Shown piece by piece: positions 45,460 through 55,173 of a stretch of DNA of 64,000 nucleotides. Made by a program: the position numbers and the translations under genes. The notes under the pieces are model-generated. The model saw only the letters and a program-made list of their open reading frames with translations, was not told the DNA's origin and searched no databases. Source of the DNA: Methylobacillus flagellatus_A (GTDB lineage: Bacteria; Pseudomonadota; Gammaproteobacteria; Burkholderiales; Methylophilaceae). The DNA is taken from assembly GCF_031344055.1 (NCBI RefSeq), contig NZ_JADBEN010000003.1. The stretch is one strand, 5' to 3'. Numbering within the stretch: position 1 is the stretch's first letter; every line of letters begins with the position of its first letter.

Positions 45460-47916
45460 CTAGAAATCGACGGTAGCAGACAATAGCACAGTGCGCGGCG
45501 TGCCAAGGTAAATGTAACCCTCGTTGGAGGTGTTCCAGAAATCCCGGTCGAACAGGTTCTCAATATTCGCCCGCAACGTCACCGGCGTATCGTTGAGGAC
45601 AGCTTGGTATCGCGCGCCGATATCGAAACGCGTCGCGCTGGGTATCGATAAAGTATTCGCCTCGTTCACGTACTGCTTGCTGGTATGGATGACCCTGGCC
45701 GTCAATGTCAGCCCCTGGGCGAATGCGGGATCCCACTCGCTGCCCAGGCTGACCTGCCAGTCCGGCACCCCGATCGCGGTATTGCCATTGAACGCACCAC
45801 CTTCCGTCTTGACCAGCTTGCCTTGGCTATAGGCACCGCCGCCCAACAGCCGCACGCCGGAAGCAACTTCGCCAAAAACATTGAGTTCGATGCCCCGGTT
45901 ACGCTGTTCACCGCTCACGCGATATACGTTGCCGGTGGTGATCGCACTGGGGCGCTCAATCTCAAACAGGCTGAGCGTAGTGGCAATCCTGCCCCAATCC
46001 ACCTTGACCCCGGCTTCCTTCTGCTTGGTTTTGTAAGGGGAAAACATCTGCCCGGCATTGCTTGCCGGCGGCTGTGCCACTTGCCCTTGGCTCAGGCCTT
46101 CAATGTAGTTGGCATACAAGGCGACATGGTCCACAGGCTTGAACACGATGCCGGCTACGGGTGTCACGGCATTTTTATCGTACCCGGCACCGGATTTCTG
46201 GCCTGTGCCTATCGCATAATTCTGCTGCTCAACATTCTGGTGCCGCGCCCCTAGAGTCAGTTGCAAACGGCCGTCCATGAAGGACAAGGTGTCGGCCAGG
46301 GCATAGCTGGTCAGTTCCATGGTGGTATATTTCAGCGTCTTGCCACGGAAACCGCTGGTACTCGGCGTATTACCATACACCGGGGAATAGATGTTATTGG
46401 TTTCCGATAGCCCCACGCCGACAAAATGTATGTCGGCATTTTGCGTCACGCGCGTCACGCCTGCGCTTATCTGGTGCTTGACAGGCCCCGTCGAAAACTC
46501 GAACCTGCCCCCGATCTCTGCCGACCTTGAACTCACATCATAGAGTTGTAAAGCAGGGGCAGAACTGAAAGTGCCATCCGCATTGTCCAACGTGGGATTG
46601 CCTGCCAATGCGTCCATGCGGCTCTTGCGATAACCAAACCCCGCATACACGGTGGCTTGGTCATTGATGTCGTACTCGCTGCGCAATACCACGGTGCTGT
46701 CCTTCATCTTGGAATATCCATAACCGGGATAATTCAGCTTGTTATCAGGCGCACTTGGCATCTTGGTCAGGCTGGTTCCCACCATGAATTGCCTGACTAC
46801 TACGCCCAGATCCTCCTGCTGGTACATGACATCAGCAGACAAACGCAACCGTTCGCCACGGTAATCCAGCGCCAAACTGCCTACAGTCTCTTCAACATCC
46901 TGGCGGTCTATGCGCATGTCGCCCTTGCGATACGCGCCATTGAGGCGGACGCCGAACTCGTTGTTCTCGCCGAACCGGCGCCCGAGGTCGGCATGGCCGC
47001 CGTACACGGAATCCGACATATAGCTCGCGGTGAACCTCGTGAGGGGCTGGTCGGCGGCGCGTTTGGGCACTACATTGATGCTGCCGCCCACGTTACCGCT
47101 CGGCGGCATGCCGTTGAGCAGGGCGCTAGGGCCTTTCAGCACCTCGACGCGTTCCGCCATTTCCACCGGCACACGATAGAAAGGCATCAATCCATACATG
47201 CCGTTGAAGGCAATATCCTGACTGGAGACTGTAAAGCCTCGAATGGAGAAATCCTCATTCAGGTTGGTGCGTGCACTGGCCTGCCTTACCGACGGGTCGT
47301 TCTGCAGAAGGTCGCCGATGCTGCGCGCCTGCTGGTTCGCAATCACATCCGACGTGTAGTTGGTTGCGTTGAAAGGCAGATCCATGAAGTCGCGTTGCCC
47401 CAGCAAGCCCGCACGTCCACCGCGCGCCACCTGAAGGCCGGGATACTCCTGGCTCAAATCTCCTGTTTTCTCGGCGCTGGCCGATACGGCGACCTCGGGC
47501 AATGTCGCCGTTGCATCGCCTGCTGGCCGGGTAGCTTGCAGCGCCTTCTGCAGCTTGTAGCTGCCATTATCCTGCACCACCGCCTGTAGCCCGCTGCCGG
47601 TCAGAATCGTATCCAGGCCTTGCCGCAAATCGTATGCGCCGCTCAGGCCACGGCTTTGCTTGCCCTCAGTCAGCTTGCCGTCGATCACCAGCAATATCCC
47701 GGTTTCCCTGGCATAGGCATTGAGCACCTGGTCCAAGGGCCCTGCGGGGATATCGAATGACCTGGCGACATGGCCCGCTTGTGCAGTTTCGGCGTGGGCG
47801 ACCGGCATCAAGACCATACTGGCCAAGCCGGAGAGCAACAACAGGCCGGCAAGCCTGCTCATGCGAAAAACATCAGCGACTTGTAACCGGTCCGATGGAT
47901 TGGCGTGCTTCAGCAT
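45460..47916 (-). CDS. TonB-dependent siderophore receptor with STN domain (module 3)
   Basis: An 818-residue receptor with signal peptide (VMLPVAHAET-type end), STN domain (about 50-125: RSFDIPAGPLDQVLNAYARETG to GLQAVVQDNGSYKL), TonB box EVAVSA, plug LPFNATNYTSDVIANQQARSIG and barrel ending LSATVDF. The FNATNYTSD plug start is typical of the hydroxamate/ferrichrome branch. Partner FecR and FecI are upstream; PepSY and a small membrane protein are downstream. Confidence 0.92.
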   Translation of the reverse strand: MLKHANPSDRLQVADVFRMSRLAGLLLLSGLASMVLMPVAHAETAQAGHVARSFDIPAGPLDQVLNAYARETGILLVIDGKLTEGKQSRGLSGAYDLRQGLDTILTGSGLQAVVQDNGSYKLQKALQATRPAGDATATLPEVAVSASAEKTGDLSQEYPGLQVARGGRAGLLGQRDFMDLPFNATNYTSDVIANQQARSIGDLLQNDPSVRQASARTNLNEDFSIRGFTVSSQDIAFNGMYGLMPFYRVPVEMAERVEVLKGPSALLNGMPPSGNVGGSINVVPKRAADQPLTRFTASYMSDSVYGGHADLGRRFGENNEFGVRLNGAYRKGDMRIDRQDVEETVGSLALDYRGERLRLSADVMYQQEDLGVVVRQFMVGTSLTKMPSAPDNKLNYPGYGYSKMKDSTVVLRSEYDINDQATVYAGFGYRKSRMDALAGNPTLDNADGTFSSAPALQLYDVSSRSAEIGGRFEFSTGPVKHQISAGVTRVTQNADIHFVGVGLSETNNIYSPVYGNTPSTSGFRGKTLKYTTMELTSYALADTLSFMDGRLQLTLGARHQNVEQQNYAIGTGQKSGAGYDKNAVTPVAGIVFKPVDHVALYANYIEGLSQGQVAQPPASNAGQMFSPYKTKQKEAGVKVDWGRIATTLSLFEIERPSAITTGNVYRVSGEQRNRGIELNVFGEVASGVRLLGGGAYSQGKLVKTEGGAFNGNTAIGVPDWQVSLGSEWDPAFAQGLTLTARVIHTSKQYVNEANTLSIPSATRFDIGARYQAVLNDTPVTLRANIENLFDRDFWNTSNEGYIYLGTPRTVLLSATVDF

Positions 47917-48027
47917 ATTGATAATTCCTTCGTTCAGAAATAGAAGTGTTCACTGCTATCCCGGACGAAAAAATAAAAGTGCTACGCTTGCCTCAGATTT
48001 TTTTACCCTAGTTCGAATCCCTGCCAA

Positions 48028-48999
48028 TCACAAGCCATGTACCGACACCCAATACCGCGAGAAATAACTGACGCGCAAAGGCAATGCCTGCAATAGCGAT
48101 TCCAGTATCCTGTCTGTATCAGGCAAGGGAAATACACCGGAAACCACCATCTCGGCCGCCTTGGCATCGTAATGGATCATGCCTTGGCGATAACGGCCCA
48201 ACTCGTCCAGGAAGTCCCCTAGCCGCATACGTTCCGCCACCAGCTTGCCCTCTAGCCAGGCAAGCTCATTGCCATTGGGCGTGGCTGCTGTGAACCCGTG
48301 GGCGGAAAATCCAGCCTGGAAACCGTGCTCCAGCCTATGGCCAGCCCCTAGACGCGGCTGGATTTGCACCGTGCCTTCGTGTACCGAAACCCGTGTTTCT
48401 TCCTGCTTCAGGCGCACATTGAACTTGGTGCCAAGCGCCTGGGCAACGCCATGGCGAGTTTGTATCAGGAAAGGGCGCACAGGCTGCTCGGCGTCTGCCG
48501 CAGTCCTGACGTACATCTCGCCATGGTGCAATACCAGCCGCCGTTCGCGGGAATTAAATTCGATATCGACCGCCGTCGAGGTATTAAGGAACAACTGGCT
48601 GCCATCCGAAAGGGCAAGCTGCTGCTGCTCTCCAGTGTGCGTGTGATGGTCTGCAACCCAGGCCTGCCACGCATCGCTGTTACGCACGATGGGCACCGTA
48701 CCGCCTGTCGCCGCCGCCAGGCCCAGCAGCTGCAGTAACCGGCGGCGCTTCTCCGCATCGGGTTTGTCTTTTAGCAACCCGGCTGCCTCGGCGGGGATCA
48801 ATTGCAGTTTTCGCTCTATGGCCGCTATTTCGCTCCATGCTTGCCGATGCGAGTCGCTGGCCGCCAGCCACTTGTCGAAATCGGACCGCTGCTCGGCTGT
48901 CACTTCCCCTGACCATAAGGCCACCTGCCATTCCAGCGCTTGTTGTCGCAGCCGCGCTTCATGTTCAGGCATTGGCTTAGCGGCCATCCCGTGCTCCAT
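48028..48999 (-). CDS. FecR-like anti-sigma regulator (module 3)
   Basis: A 323-residue protein: cytoplasmic start with ALEWQVALWSGEVTAEQRSDFDKW, a hydrophobic segment near 90-105 (LLQLLGLAAATGGTV), the FecR domain (HTHTGEQQQLALSDGSQLFLNTSTAV; ALGTKFNVR; VHEGTVQI) and a C-terminal STN-like part (VVSGVFPLPDTDRILESLLQALPL). ATG at 48999 shares its base with the sigma stop (TGATG). Ordinary FecR in length and motifs. Confidence 0.88.
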   Translation of the reverse strand: MEHGMAAKPMPEHEARLRQQALEWQVALWSGEVTAEQRSDFDKWLAASDSHRQAWSEIAAIERKLQLIPAEAAGLLKDKPDAEKRRRLLQLLGLAAATGGTVPIVRNSDAWQAWVADHHTHTGEQQQLALSDGSQLFLNTSTAVDIEFNSRERRLVLHHGEMYVRTAADAEQPVRPFLIQTRHGVAQALGTKFNVRLKQEETRVSVHEGTVQIQPRLGAGHRLEHGFQAGFSAHGFTAATPNGNELAWLEGKLVAERMRLGDFLDELGRYRQGMIHYDAKAAEMVVSGVFPLPDTDRILESLLQALPLRVSYFSRYWVSVHGL

Positions 49000-49520
49000 C
49001 ACAACCCCATGCAGGCTTGCGCGGCCTTGAGCATATACTTGCGCACCGCTGCAACCGACACCCCGAGCTGGACGGCAATTTCGCTATAGGTGAAGCCGTC
49101 AAAACGCGACAGCAGGAACGCTTGGCGAACCTTGCTCGGCAATTGATCCAGCACTTGGTCCAGCTGGATTAGGCTCTGCAGGACAATCGCCTGGTCTTCC
49201 GGCGAGGGGGCGTCCACCAACGGCAATTGCAGCAGCCATTCCTGATAAGCCAGCTCCAGGCGACGGCGGCGGTAGAGATCAACCACCAGGCCCTTGGCGA
49301 TCTGGGTGAGATAGGCGCGCGACTGCTCTGGCAAGGGAGCCTTGCCTGCCACCATCAGGCGGACAAAAGTGTCGTGTGCCAGGTCGGCCGCAATATGCTG
49401 GCAACCCAGCTTCTTGCGCAGCCAGGCATAAAGCCAGCCATGATGGCTGCTATAAAGCTGATGCACTAGGTTGGAGATGATGGGATTCTTAGCGGACACA
49501 GTAACGCGGTGGCTGGACAC
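48999..49520 (-). CDS. FecI-like ECF sigma factor (module 3)
   Basis: A 173-residue ECF sigma factor with sigma-2 (WLRKKLGCQHIAADLAHDTFVRL) and sigma-4 helix-turn-helix (FDGFTYSEIAVQLGVSVAAVRKYM), closely related to the module 1 sigma. GTG at 49520 is the first start; a GTG at 49499 is an alternative. It precedes and touches fecR. Confidence 0.9.
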   Translation of the reverse strand: MSSHRVTVSAKNPIISNLVHQLYSSHHGWLYAWLRKKLGCQHIAADLAHDTFVRLMVAGKAPLPEQSRAYLTQIAKGLVVDLYRRRRLELAYQEWLLQLPLVDAPSPEDQAIVLQSLIQLDQVLDQLPSKVRQAFLLSRFDGFTYSEIAVQLGVSVAAVRKYMLKAAQACMGL

Positions 49521-49530
49521 CGGCCGGAAT

Positions 49531-49556
49531 TAAAGAAAAATCATTCTTATTATTAG
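49531..49556 (-). promoter_or_regulatory. Fur-box-like A/T palindrome before fecI 3
   Basis: On the minus strand, AATAATAAGAATGATTTTTC resembles three adjoining Fur hexamers (AATAAT, AAGAAT, ATTTTT). It is 11-36 bases before the sigma start. Confidence 0.35.
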
Positions 49557-49596
49557 CTAATTATGGGGAGATGGCAATCAATGCCAGCCAGGATGT

Positions 49597-50514
49597 TCAG
49601 CTCAGGCTGATGTGAAGGGAAGCTTCCCCTTGCGCCTGCACATGGCCCCGGCGTGCCGCGCAGCGCAGCCACCAGCGCCCCACGGAAAGGCTGGCGATAT
49701 CCTGTTGGCCCAATAGGAACCTGGCGTAGGCATAAGCATCATGCCCGCCGCCCTGTTGCGCGCATTTGTGCAAGGCTTCCATGCCCACCTGGCGCAAAGC
49801 CGGGTGAGGATGTTGGAGCAAGTTGGCCGCCATGGTACGGGAAAACGCCAGGTGCGCATTGACCAGCGCTTCGCGCATCCAATGGCGCGCGCCCTCCGCT
49901 TGGCCGCGCTCCGACAACATCAAGGCATAGTTGTATTGCCCGCGGAAATCCCCTGCCTCGGCAGAACGGCGGTAATAGTCGAAGGCTTTTTCCTGGTCCT
50001 GCTCTCCCAGCCAGCCCTCCTCGAAGAACCTGCCGACCACGCCCAGCGACTTGGCGTGCCCTAATTCGGCGGCCTTGCGATACCAGTCGAACGCCTGCTG
50101 CTCATTTTTCTCCACGCCCAAGCCATGCAGCAACAGGTTGGCATAGTTGTACATGCCCCAATCCAGCCCCTGGTTGGCCGACATGCGGAACCAGTATGCC
50201 GCGCAGACATGATCCACCGGGCCGCCCCAGCCTTGGTCGTAGGCGCGTCCGAGCATGTTCATCCCGAGCAGGTGGCCCGCTTCCGCCGCCTTGCGGAACC
50301 AGATCCTCGCCTGCCTGGAATTTGGCTCCATGCCATGCCCGTCAAGATAAGCCTGCCCGAGCAACGCCTGCGCCTCTGGCTCCCCTTGTTCAGCCAGCGC
50401 GCGTATCCATTGCACGGCCTCGCGCGGATCGCTTGCGAGACGGCGTTTCAGTTCTTCCGCACTGATGTTGTTGAGGTGTTCAGGGATAATGGATTGGGCA
50501 CTGCTGGCAGACAT
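49597..50514 (-). CDS. Sel1-repeat (tetratricopeptide-like) protein
   Basis: A 305-residue protein built of Sel1 repeats with the A-x-x-W-[FY]-R-K-A-A pattern, for example ARIWFRKAAEAGH, AAYWFRMSANQG, AFDWYRKAAELGH and AFDYYRRSAEAGD. No signal peptide is seen. Sel1 proteins are adaptor scaffolds; this one follows the FecIR module 3 by 77 bases upstream in the minus orientation and may share its iron context, but no partner is known. Confidence 0.87.
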   Translation of the reverse strand: MSASSAQSIIPEHLNNISAEELKRRLASDPREAVQWIRALAEQGEPEAQALLGQAYLDGHGMEPNSRQARIWFRKAAEAGHLLGMNMLGRAYDQGWGGPVDHVCAAYWFRMSANQGLDWGMYNYANLLLHGLGVEKNEQQAFDWYRKAAELGHAKSLGVVGRFFEEGWLGEQDQEKAFDYYRRSAEAGDFRGQYNYALMLSERGQAEGARHWMREALVNAHLAFSRTMAANLLQHPHPALRQVGMEALHKCAQQGGGHDAYAYARFLLGQQDIASLSVGRWWLRCAARRGHVQAQGEASLHISLS

Positions 50515-50679
50515 GCTGAGTGAGAACAGGAATTAATCAGGAGGTGACTATACACCAAATCCTGCCCATTTTATTCTATCCAATGCGGTCAATTAGACGC
50601 GGCGAGGATTTGAACCGCGGCGAGCATACTGACGGGACAAGCCCGAGGATATGGCTGCAAAACGCACGCCCTCTGCTTG

Positions 50680-52068
50680 CTAGGGGCGTTGCCAGCCCCC
50701 GCCCAAGGCGCGATAAAGATCGACAGCGGCTTGCAGTCGTTGCTGACGCAACTGCAGGTCCAGATCCTGTGCCGTGAACAGGGTGCGTTGCGTATCGAGC
50801 ATGGTCAGCATGGTTTCCGCGCCCGCCTGGTAGCGCGACTGGGCCAGGGCAAAAGCGCGTTCGGCATTCTCCAACGCCAGGGTTTGCGCAATGGCTTGCT
50901 GTTCCAGCCCGGCAATCCGGTTGAGCGCCGCCTCGACATCGCCCAGCGCGGCAATGATGGCTTGGCGGTAATTCGCCAATAGTTCCTTGCGGCGCGCGAC
51001 CGCAAAGTCGCGTTGCGCCGCGAGGCGGCCGGCGTTAAAGATGGGGGCCGTCAGCCCGGCCGCCAGATTGTACAGCGGGGCATCGAAGAAGTCGCGCAAG
51101 TGCTCACTATTGCTGGAAAACCCGCCTGTCAAGCTGATGCTGGGCAACATGGCAGCCCGCGCCACCTGGATATCGGCATCGGCGGCAAGCAGCCTGGCCT
51201 CGGCCAAGGCAATGTCCGGCCGACGGACAAGCAATTCAGAGGGCACGCCCGAATCGGCTATCGGCAGCTGCAATTGGCGCACGCTGTTCTCCATGAGCTG
51301 CAACTCTCCCACCGGCCTTGAGGCCAGTGTTGCCAGGGCGGCTTCAGCATTGCCTTGCTGTTGCCGCAGCAAGGCCACGGTGCGGCGCTGGCTTGCCACC
51401 AGACCCTGCTGCTGGGCCTGCTCGATCGCGGTAGCGGCCCCGGCGCGGTAGCGCGACTCGACCAGGGCCAATACACGCTCGGCGTTCTCCAGGTTGCTCC
51501 TGGCTATGCCGACTCTTTCGGCCAGGCCGACTGCCTCCACCCAGGTCATGGCGACGTTGGCGCCCAGGGTCACGCGCATGCTGTCGCGATCGAACTCGGT
51601 GGCGCGGAGATTGCTCAACGCTCCTTGGTAGGCGGCGCGGTTCTTGCCCCAGAAATCGATTTCATAACTCGCGAGCAAACCTGCGGAATAGGTGCTCAGG
51701 CGGTTGGCATCACTGCTTCCTCCCAGCCGCTGCTGGCGGCCGATATTGCCGGTAGCGGAGACTTCCGGCAGCAGGGGCGCCCCGGCAACCACGGCTAGGT
51801 GCTGTGCCTGCTCGACACGCGCAATGGCAGCGGCAATATCGTAGCTGTCCAGTTGCGCCTGCTGCACCATGCCCGCAAGCGCATTGCTGCCGAAAGACAG
51901 CCACCAGTCGCCATCCCGCGCCTGGGCCGCTTTAAGCTCAGTACCGGGCGCGCCATTGCGCCATTGTGCAGGCAGGTTGCGCAGGCCGTCCTCGGCCTGC
52001 AATTGCGGCGGTTTGACGTTGGTGCAGGCAGGCAATAGCAACAGCAGGAATAAACGCAGGACTTTCAT
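50680..52068 (-). CDS. Outer-membrane efflux lipoprotein (TolC/NodT-type)
   Basis: A 462-residue outer-membrane factor with a lipoprotein signal ending LLPAC, two TolC-like tandem halves (helices with AAAIARVEQAQHLAVVAGAPLLP and LVRRPDIALAEARLLAADADI) and the conserved SYEIDFWGKNRAA. ATG at 52068 is chosen, giving the lipobox; it is one base after the MacB stop. It completes a tripartite exporter with the MacA- and MacB-like proteins. Confidence 0.92.
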   Translation of the reverse strand: MKVLRLFLLLLLPACTNVKPPQLQAEDGLRNLPAQWRNGAPGTELKAAQARDGDWWLSFGSNALAGMVQQAQLDSYDIAAAIARVEQAQHLAVVAGAPLLPEVSATGNIGRQQRLGGSSDANRLSTYSAGLLASYEIDFWGKNRAAYQGALSNLRATEFDRDSMRVTLGANVAMTWVEAVGLAERVGIARSNLENAERVLALVESRYRAGAATAIEQAQQQGLVASQRRTVALLRQQQGNAEAALATLASRPVGELQLMENSVRQLQLPIADSGVPSELLVRRPDIALAEARLLAADADIQVARAAMLPSISLTGGFSSNSEHLRDFFDAPLYNLAAGLTAPIFNAGRLAAQRDFAVARRKELLANYRQAIIAALGDVEAALNRIAGLEQQAIAQTLALENAERAFALAQSRYQAGAETMLTMLDTQRTLFTAQDLDLQLRQQRLQAAVDLYRALGGGWQRP

Positions 52069-52069
52069 G

Positions 52070-54016
52070 TCACTCACTGGCAAGGGCGACCACCGGGTCA
52101 AGCTTGGCCGCCTGGCGCGCAGGCATGAAACCAAAGACCAATCCGGTAATCACGGAACAGAAGAATGCGCCGATGATAGCGCTCAGGGAAAAGATCACGG
52201 GCATGCCCCAGAACACCAGCACGACGCCTATCGCCAGGCCGGATACCACGCCGGTCACCCCGCCGACCGTGGTGACCAGCACCGCCTCGGTGAGGAATTG
52301 CTGCAGGATGTCGCGCTGGCGCGCGCCGGTCGCCATGCGGATGCCGATCTCGCGCGTGCGCTCCCGCACCGTCATCAGCATGACGTTCATCACGCCTATG
52401 CCGCCAACGCCTAGCGAAACAATGGCAATCAGGGCCAACATCATGCTCATGCTGTCCTGGGTCTTGGCCTGGGCCGCAATCCAGGCCGCCGCATTCTCCA
52501 GGCCATAATCCCGAACCCTGTGACGCGAAAACAGGACTTCATCGACGGCTTTTGCCGCAGCATCCACTTGTCTCATGTCACCGACTTCCAGCGTGACATA
52601 GGAGGGATCGCGCTCGCCGAACACCCGCGTGCTGGCAGTGGAATAAGGGATGACCACCAGGTCGTCGTCGCTCTGGTCGCCCGTCACGGCGCCTTTTGAA
52701 ACCAGCACCCCGATCACCTGGAACGGCACGTTGCCGATCAGGATAGTCTCCCCCACGGGGTTTTCCACGTCCGGCATCAGGTTTTGCGCCAGGCGCGGGC
52801 CGATGACGGCCACCGTCGCCATGCGCTGGTCATCCTCTTCAGTGAAGAAAGAACCATTGACCACCGGCCAGTTCAACATGCGCGACATGGCCGCGCCCGA
52901 GCCCTTGATGCGGGTCTGCACATCCTCGTTGCCGTAGCGCACGACCTTGCTGCCGGAGAGGTTGGGCAGCACATAAGTGATATGCGGCAGCTCCCCGATG
53001 GCTTCCAGGTCGCCCGCACTGATGCCGCGGCCCGGCACGCGCGAACTTTCACGTTTGGGATTGACGTAGATATGATTGGTGCCGAAGGCGCCCAACTCTG
53101 CCACCACGCGCTCCTTGGTGCCCATGCCCACCGCCATCATCACGATCACCGAGGCCACGCCGATGATGATGCCGAGCAGGGTCAGCGCAGTGCGGAAGCG
53201 GTTGACCCACATCACGCGCCAAGCCGCCCGGCATGCCTCGAGGAAATCGCCGCGCCACTGCACCTGTCCCGCATCGGCTTCCAGCGTGAACTCAGGCGCC
53301 GCATCGCCGGCAGCGCGTTGCACGGAGCCGGTATCGCTGATGACATGGCCGTCGCGTATTTCGATCACGCGCCGCGCATTGGCCGCCACGTCGCGGTCAT
53401 GGGTAATGAGGATGATGGTATGGCCTGCATCGGCCAGCTCGTTGAGCAGGCGCATGACTTCCTCGCCGCTGCGCGAATCGAGCGCGCCGGTCGGCTCATC
53501 GGCCAGGATGATGCGGCCGCCGTTCATGAGCGCGCGCGCGATCGACACGCGCTGCTGCTGGCCGCCCGATAATTGCTTGGGACGATAGTGCAGCCGCTCC
53601 CCCAGTCCGAGCCTATCTAGCAATGCCCGGGCACGCGCTGCACGTTCGTGCTCGGGCATGCCGGCGTAGAGCGCCGGGATTTCCACGTTTTCCTGCGCGG
53701 TCTCGGTCGCAATCAGGTGATAGCCCTGGAAGACGAAGCCAAACGCTTCGCGGCGCAGCCACGCCAGCTCGTCGACGTCCATCTCCGCCACATTGCGCCC
53801 GGAAAAACGATACTGGCCCGAGCTCGGCTTATCCAGGCAGCCCAGGATATTCATGAGGGTGGACTTGCCCGAGCCGGAAGCGCCGACGATCGCCACGAAC
53901 TCGCCGGCATGGATATCCAGTGAAATGCCGTGCAGGATATCCACCCGGGGCTTGTCCCCGCCGCCGTAGTGTTTGCGGATGTCCGCCAGCGAGATCAGGG
54001 GCTGGCGGTCACTCAA
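52070..54016 (-). CDS. macB: MacB-type ABC transporter (ATPase fused to permease)
   Basis: A 648-residue fusion. The N-terminal ABC ATPase has Walker A GASGSGKST (45-53), signature LSGGQQQR, Walker B RIILADEPTGALD and H-loop THDRD. The C-terminal part has four spans and a periplasmic domain (the long MacB domain with VNPKRES and TYVLPN). The start is TTG at 54016, overlapping macA by four bases. With MacA and TolC it forms a tripartite pump that pushes peptides, macrolides or siderophores (as in PvdRT-OpmQ) from the periplasm. Confidence 0.93.
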   Translation of the reverse strand: MSDRQPLISLADIRKHYGGGDKPRVDILHGISLDIHAGEFVAIVGASGSGKSTLMNILGCLDKPSSGQYRFSGRNVAEMDVDELAWLRREAFGFVFQGYHLIATETAQENVEIPALYAGMPEHERAARARALLDRLGLGERLHYRPKQLSGGQQQRVSIARALMNGGRIILADEPTGALDSRSGEEVMRLLNELADAGHTIILITHDRDVAANARRVIEIRDGHVISDTGSVQRAAGDAAPEFTLEADAGQVQWRGDFLEACRAAWRVMWVNRFRTALTLLGIIIGVASVIVMMAVGMGTKERVVAELGAFGTNHIYVNPKRESSRVPGRGISAGDLEAIGELPHITYVLPNLSGSKVVRYGNEDVQTRIKGSGAAMSRMLNWPVVNGSFFTEEDDQRMATVAVIGPRLAQNLMPDVENPVGETILIGNVPFQVIGVLVSKGAVTGDQSDDDLVVIPYSTASTRVFGERDPSYVTLEVGDMRQVDAAAKAVDEVLFSRHRVRDYGLENAAAWIAAQAKTQDSMSMMLALIAIVSLGVGGIGVMNVMLMTVRERTREIGIRMATGARQRDILQQFLTEAVLVTTVGGVTGVVSGLAIGVVLVFWGMPVIFSLSAIIGAFFCSVITGLVFGFMPARQAAKLDPVVALASE

Positions 54017-55173
54017 AACTGGAATCTCCAGGGGCTGGGCTTGGGCGTCTTGTCCGCCGTGATCAACCGCTCGCCTTCCGAAAGGCCGGACAACACTTCG
54101 GCACGCAAGCGCGTACGCACGCCTGTCGTGACCTCATGCCATACCACCTTATCTTCCTTGTCCAGCACGCGCACCTTGTACTTGCCCGCTTTGGCATCAA
54201 TTTCAGTGAGCGCCATGATCGGCACGGTGATGACCTGGCTGGCCGCCGCCACGACAAAAGCAGTCTGCGCGGTCATCTGCGGCATCAGCTCGCCATCGCT
54301 GTTGTCGACATCGAACAGCACGGTATAGAGCACGACTTTGTTGCTGCTCGGCGTTTGCGTGGCGGTAGCGCTCGCGCCTTCGGGTTTGGGCGGCGCCGGC
54401 AGCACCTGGCGCACCGTGCTGCTCCAGCGGCGCTCGTCCCCGCCCAAGGTCTTGAAATAGACCTGCATGCCGGGTTTCACATGCCGCACGTCGGCCTCGG
54501 AAACGTCCGTCCATACGGTCATGGTGGAGAGGTCGGCGATCCGCAGCAGGGTGGGGGTCTGGTAGGTGGCATTCAGGGTCTGCCCGGTCTTGGCCTCGAT
54601 CGAGACCACCGTGCCGGACATGGGCGCATAAATCTTGGTGAAGCCGAGCAGGGCTTCATTCCCCTGCAGGGTCGACTGGGTCTGGTCTATCTGCGCCTTG
54701 AGGTTGTTGATCCTCGCCGCCGCGGTTTTCAGGGCGGCTTGCGCCTGCTGCACCTCCTCGGTACGTGTCGAGCCGTCCACCTGCATCTGCTGCTGGCGCT
54801 CATGCTGCTGGCTAGCCAGCACGTATTGCGCCTCCTGCTCCTGCAACTGGGCCTGCAAACCCGCCAATGCGGCGCGACCGGCATCGACGGTCGCCTGGGG
54901 CACGCGCGGGTCGATCTCGGCCAGCAACTGGCCTTTCTGGACCGTATCGCCAGGCTCCACATGCAAGGCCAGTATCTGGCCGGAAACCTGTGCGCCGACA
55001 TCGACATAGCTGAGCGGCTGCAAAGTGCCGATGGCCGTGACGTTGTGCTCGATATCCCCGCGCTTGACCAGCTCGATCTCGAAAGCGTCAGCCGGGTCCT
55101 GGCTGCGTGCAAGCCAGGCTGCGCCAACCACTGCCAGCACAGCGGCCAGCAGTGCAATCTTCCCCCGCCTCAT
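54013..55173 (-). CDS. macA: MacA-type periplasmic adaptor
   Basis: A 386-residue membrane fusion protein: N-terminal span (IALLAAVLAVVGAAWLA), beta-barrel and lipoyl halves (DVGAQVSGQILALHVEPGD; KIYAPMSGTVVSIEAKTGQ), a central coiled coil with QAQLQEQEAQYVLASQQHERQQQ, and a C-terminal membrane-proximal domain. ATG follows the DUF4198 stop directly and macB overlaps its end. It joins MacB to the TolC-like protein. Confidence 0.93.
   Translation of the reverse strand: MRRGKIALLAAVLAVVGAAWLARSQDPADAFEIELVKRGDIEHNVTAIGTLQPLSYVDVGAQVSGQILALHVEPGDTVQKGQLLAEIDPRVPQATVDAGRAALAGLQAQLQEQEAQYVLASQQHERQQQMQVDGSTRTEEVQQAQAALKTAAARINNLKAQIDQTQSTLQGNEALLGFTKIYAPMSGTVVSIEAKTGQTLNATYQTPTLLRIADLSTMTVWTDVSEADVRHVKPGMQVYFKTLGGDERRWSSTVRQVLPAPPKPEGASATATQTPSSNKVVLYTVLFDVDNSDGELMPQMTAQTAFVVAAASQVITVPIMALTEIDAKAGKYKVRVLDKEDKVVWHEVTTGVRTRLRAEVLSGLSEGERLITADKTPKPSPWRFQF

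Noticed and set aside
50585..50660. Possible tRNA on the minus strand (GGTTCAAATCC-like T-loop at about 50605-50615)
   Set aside because: The stem has a mismatch, no matching acceptor strands are found and there is no CCA end, so it is at most a remnant and may be chance.
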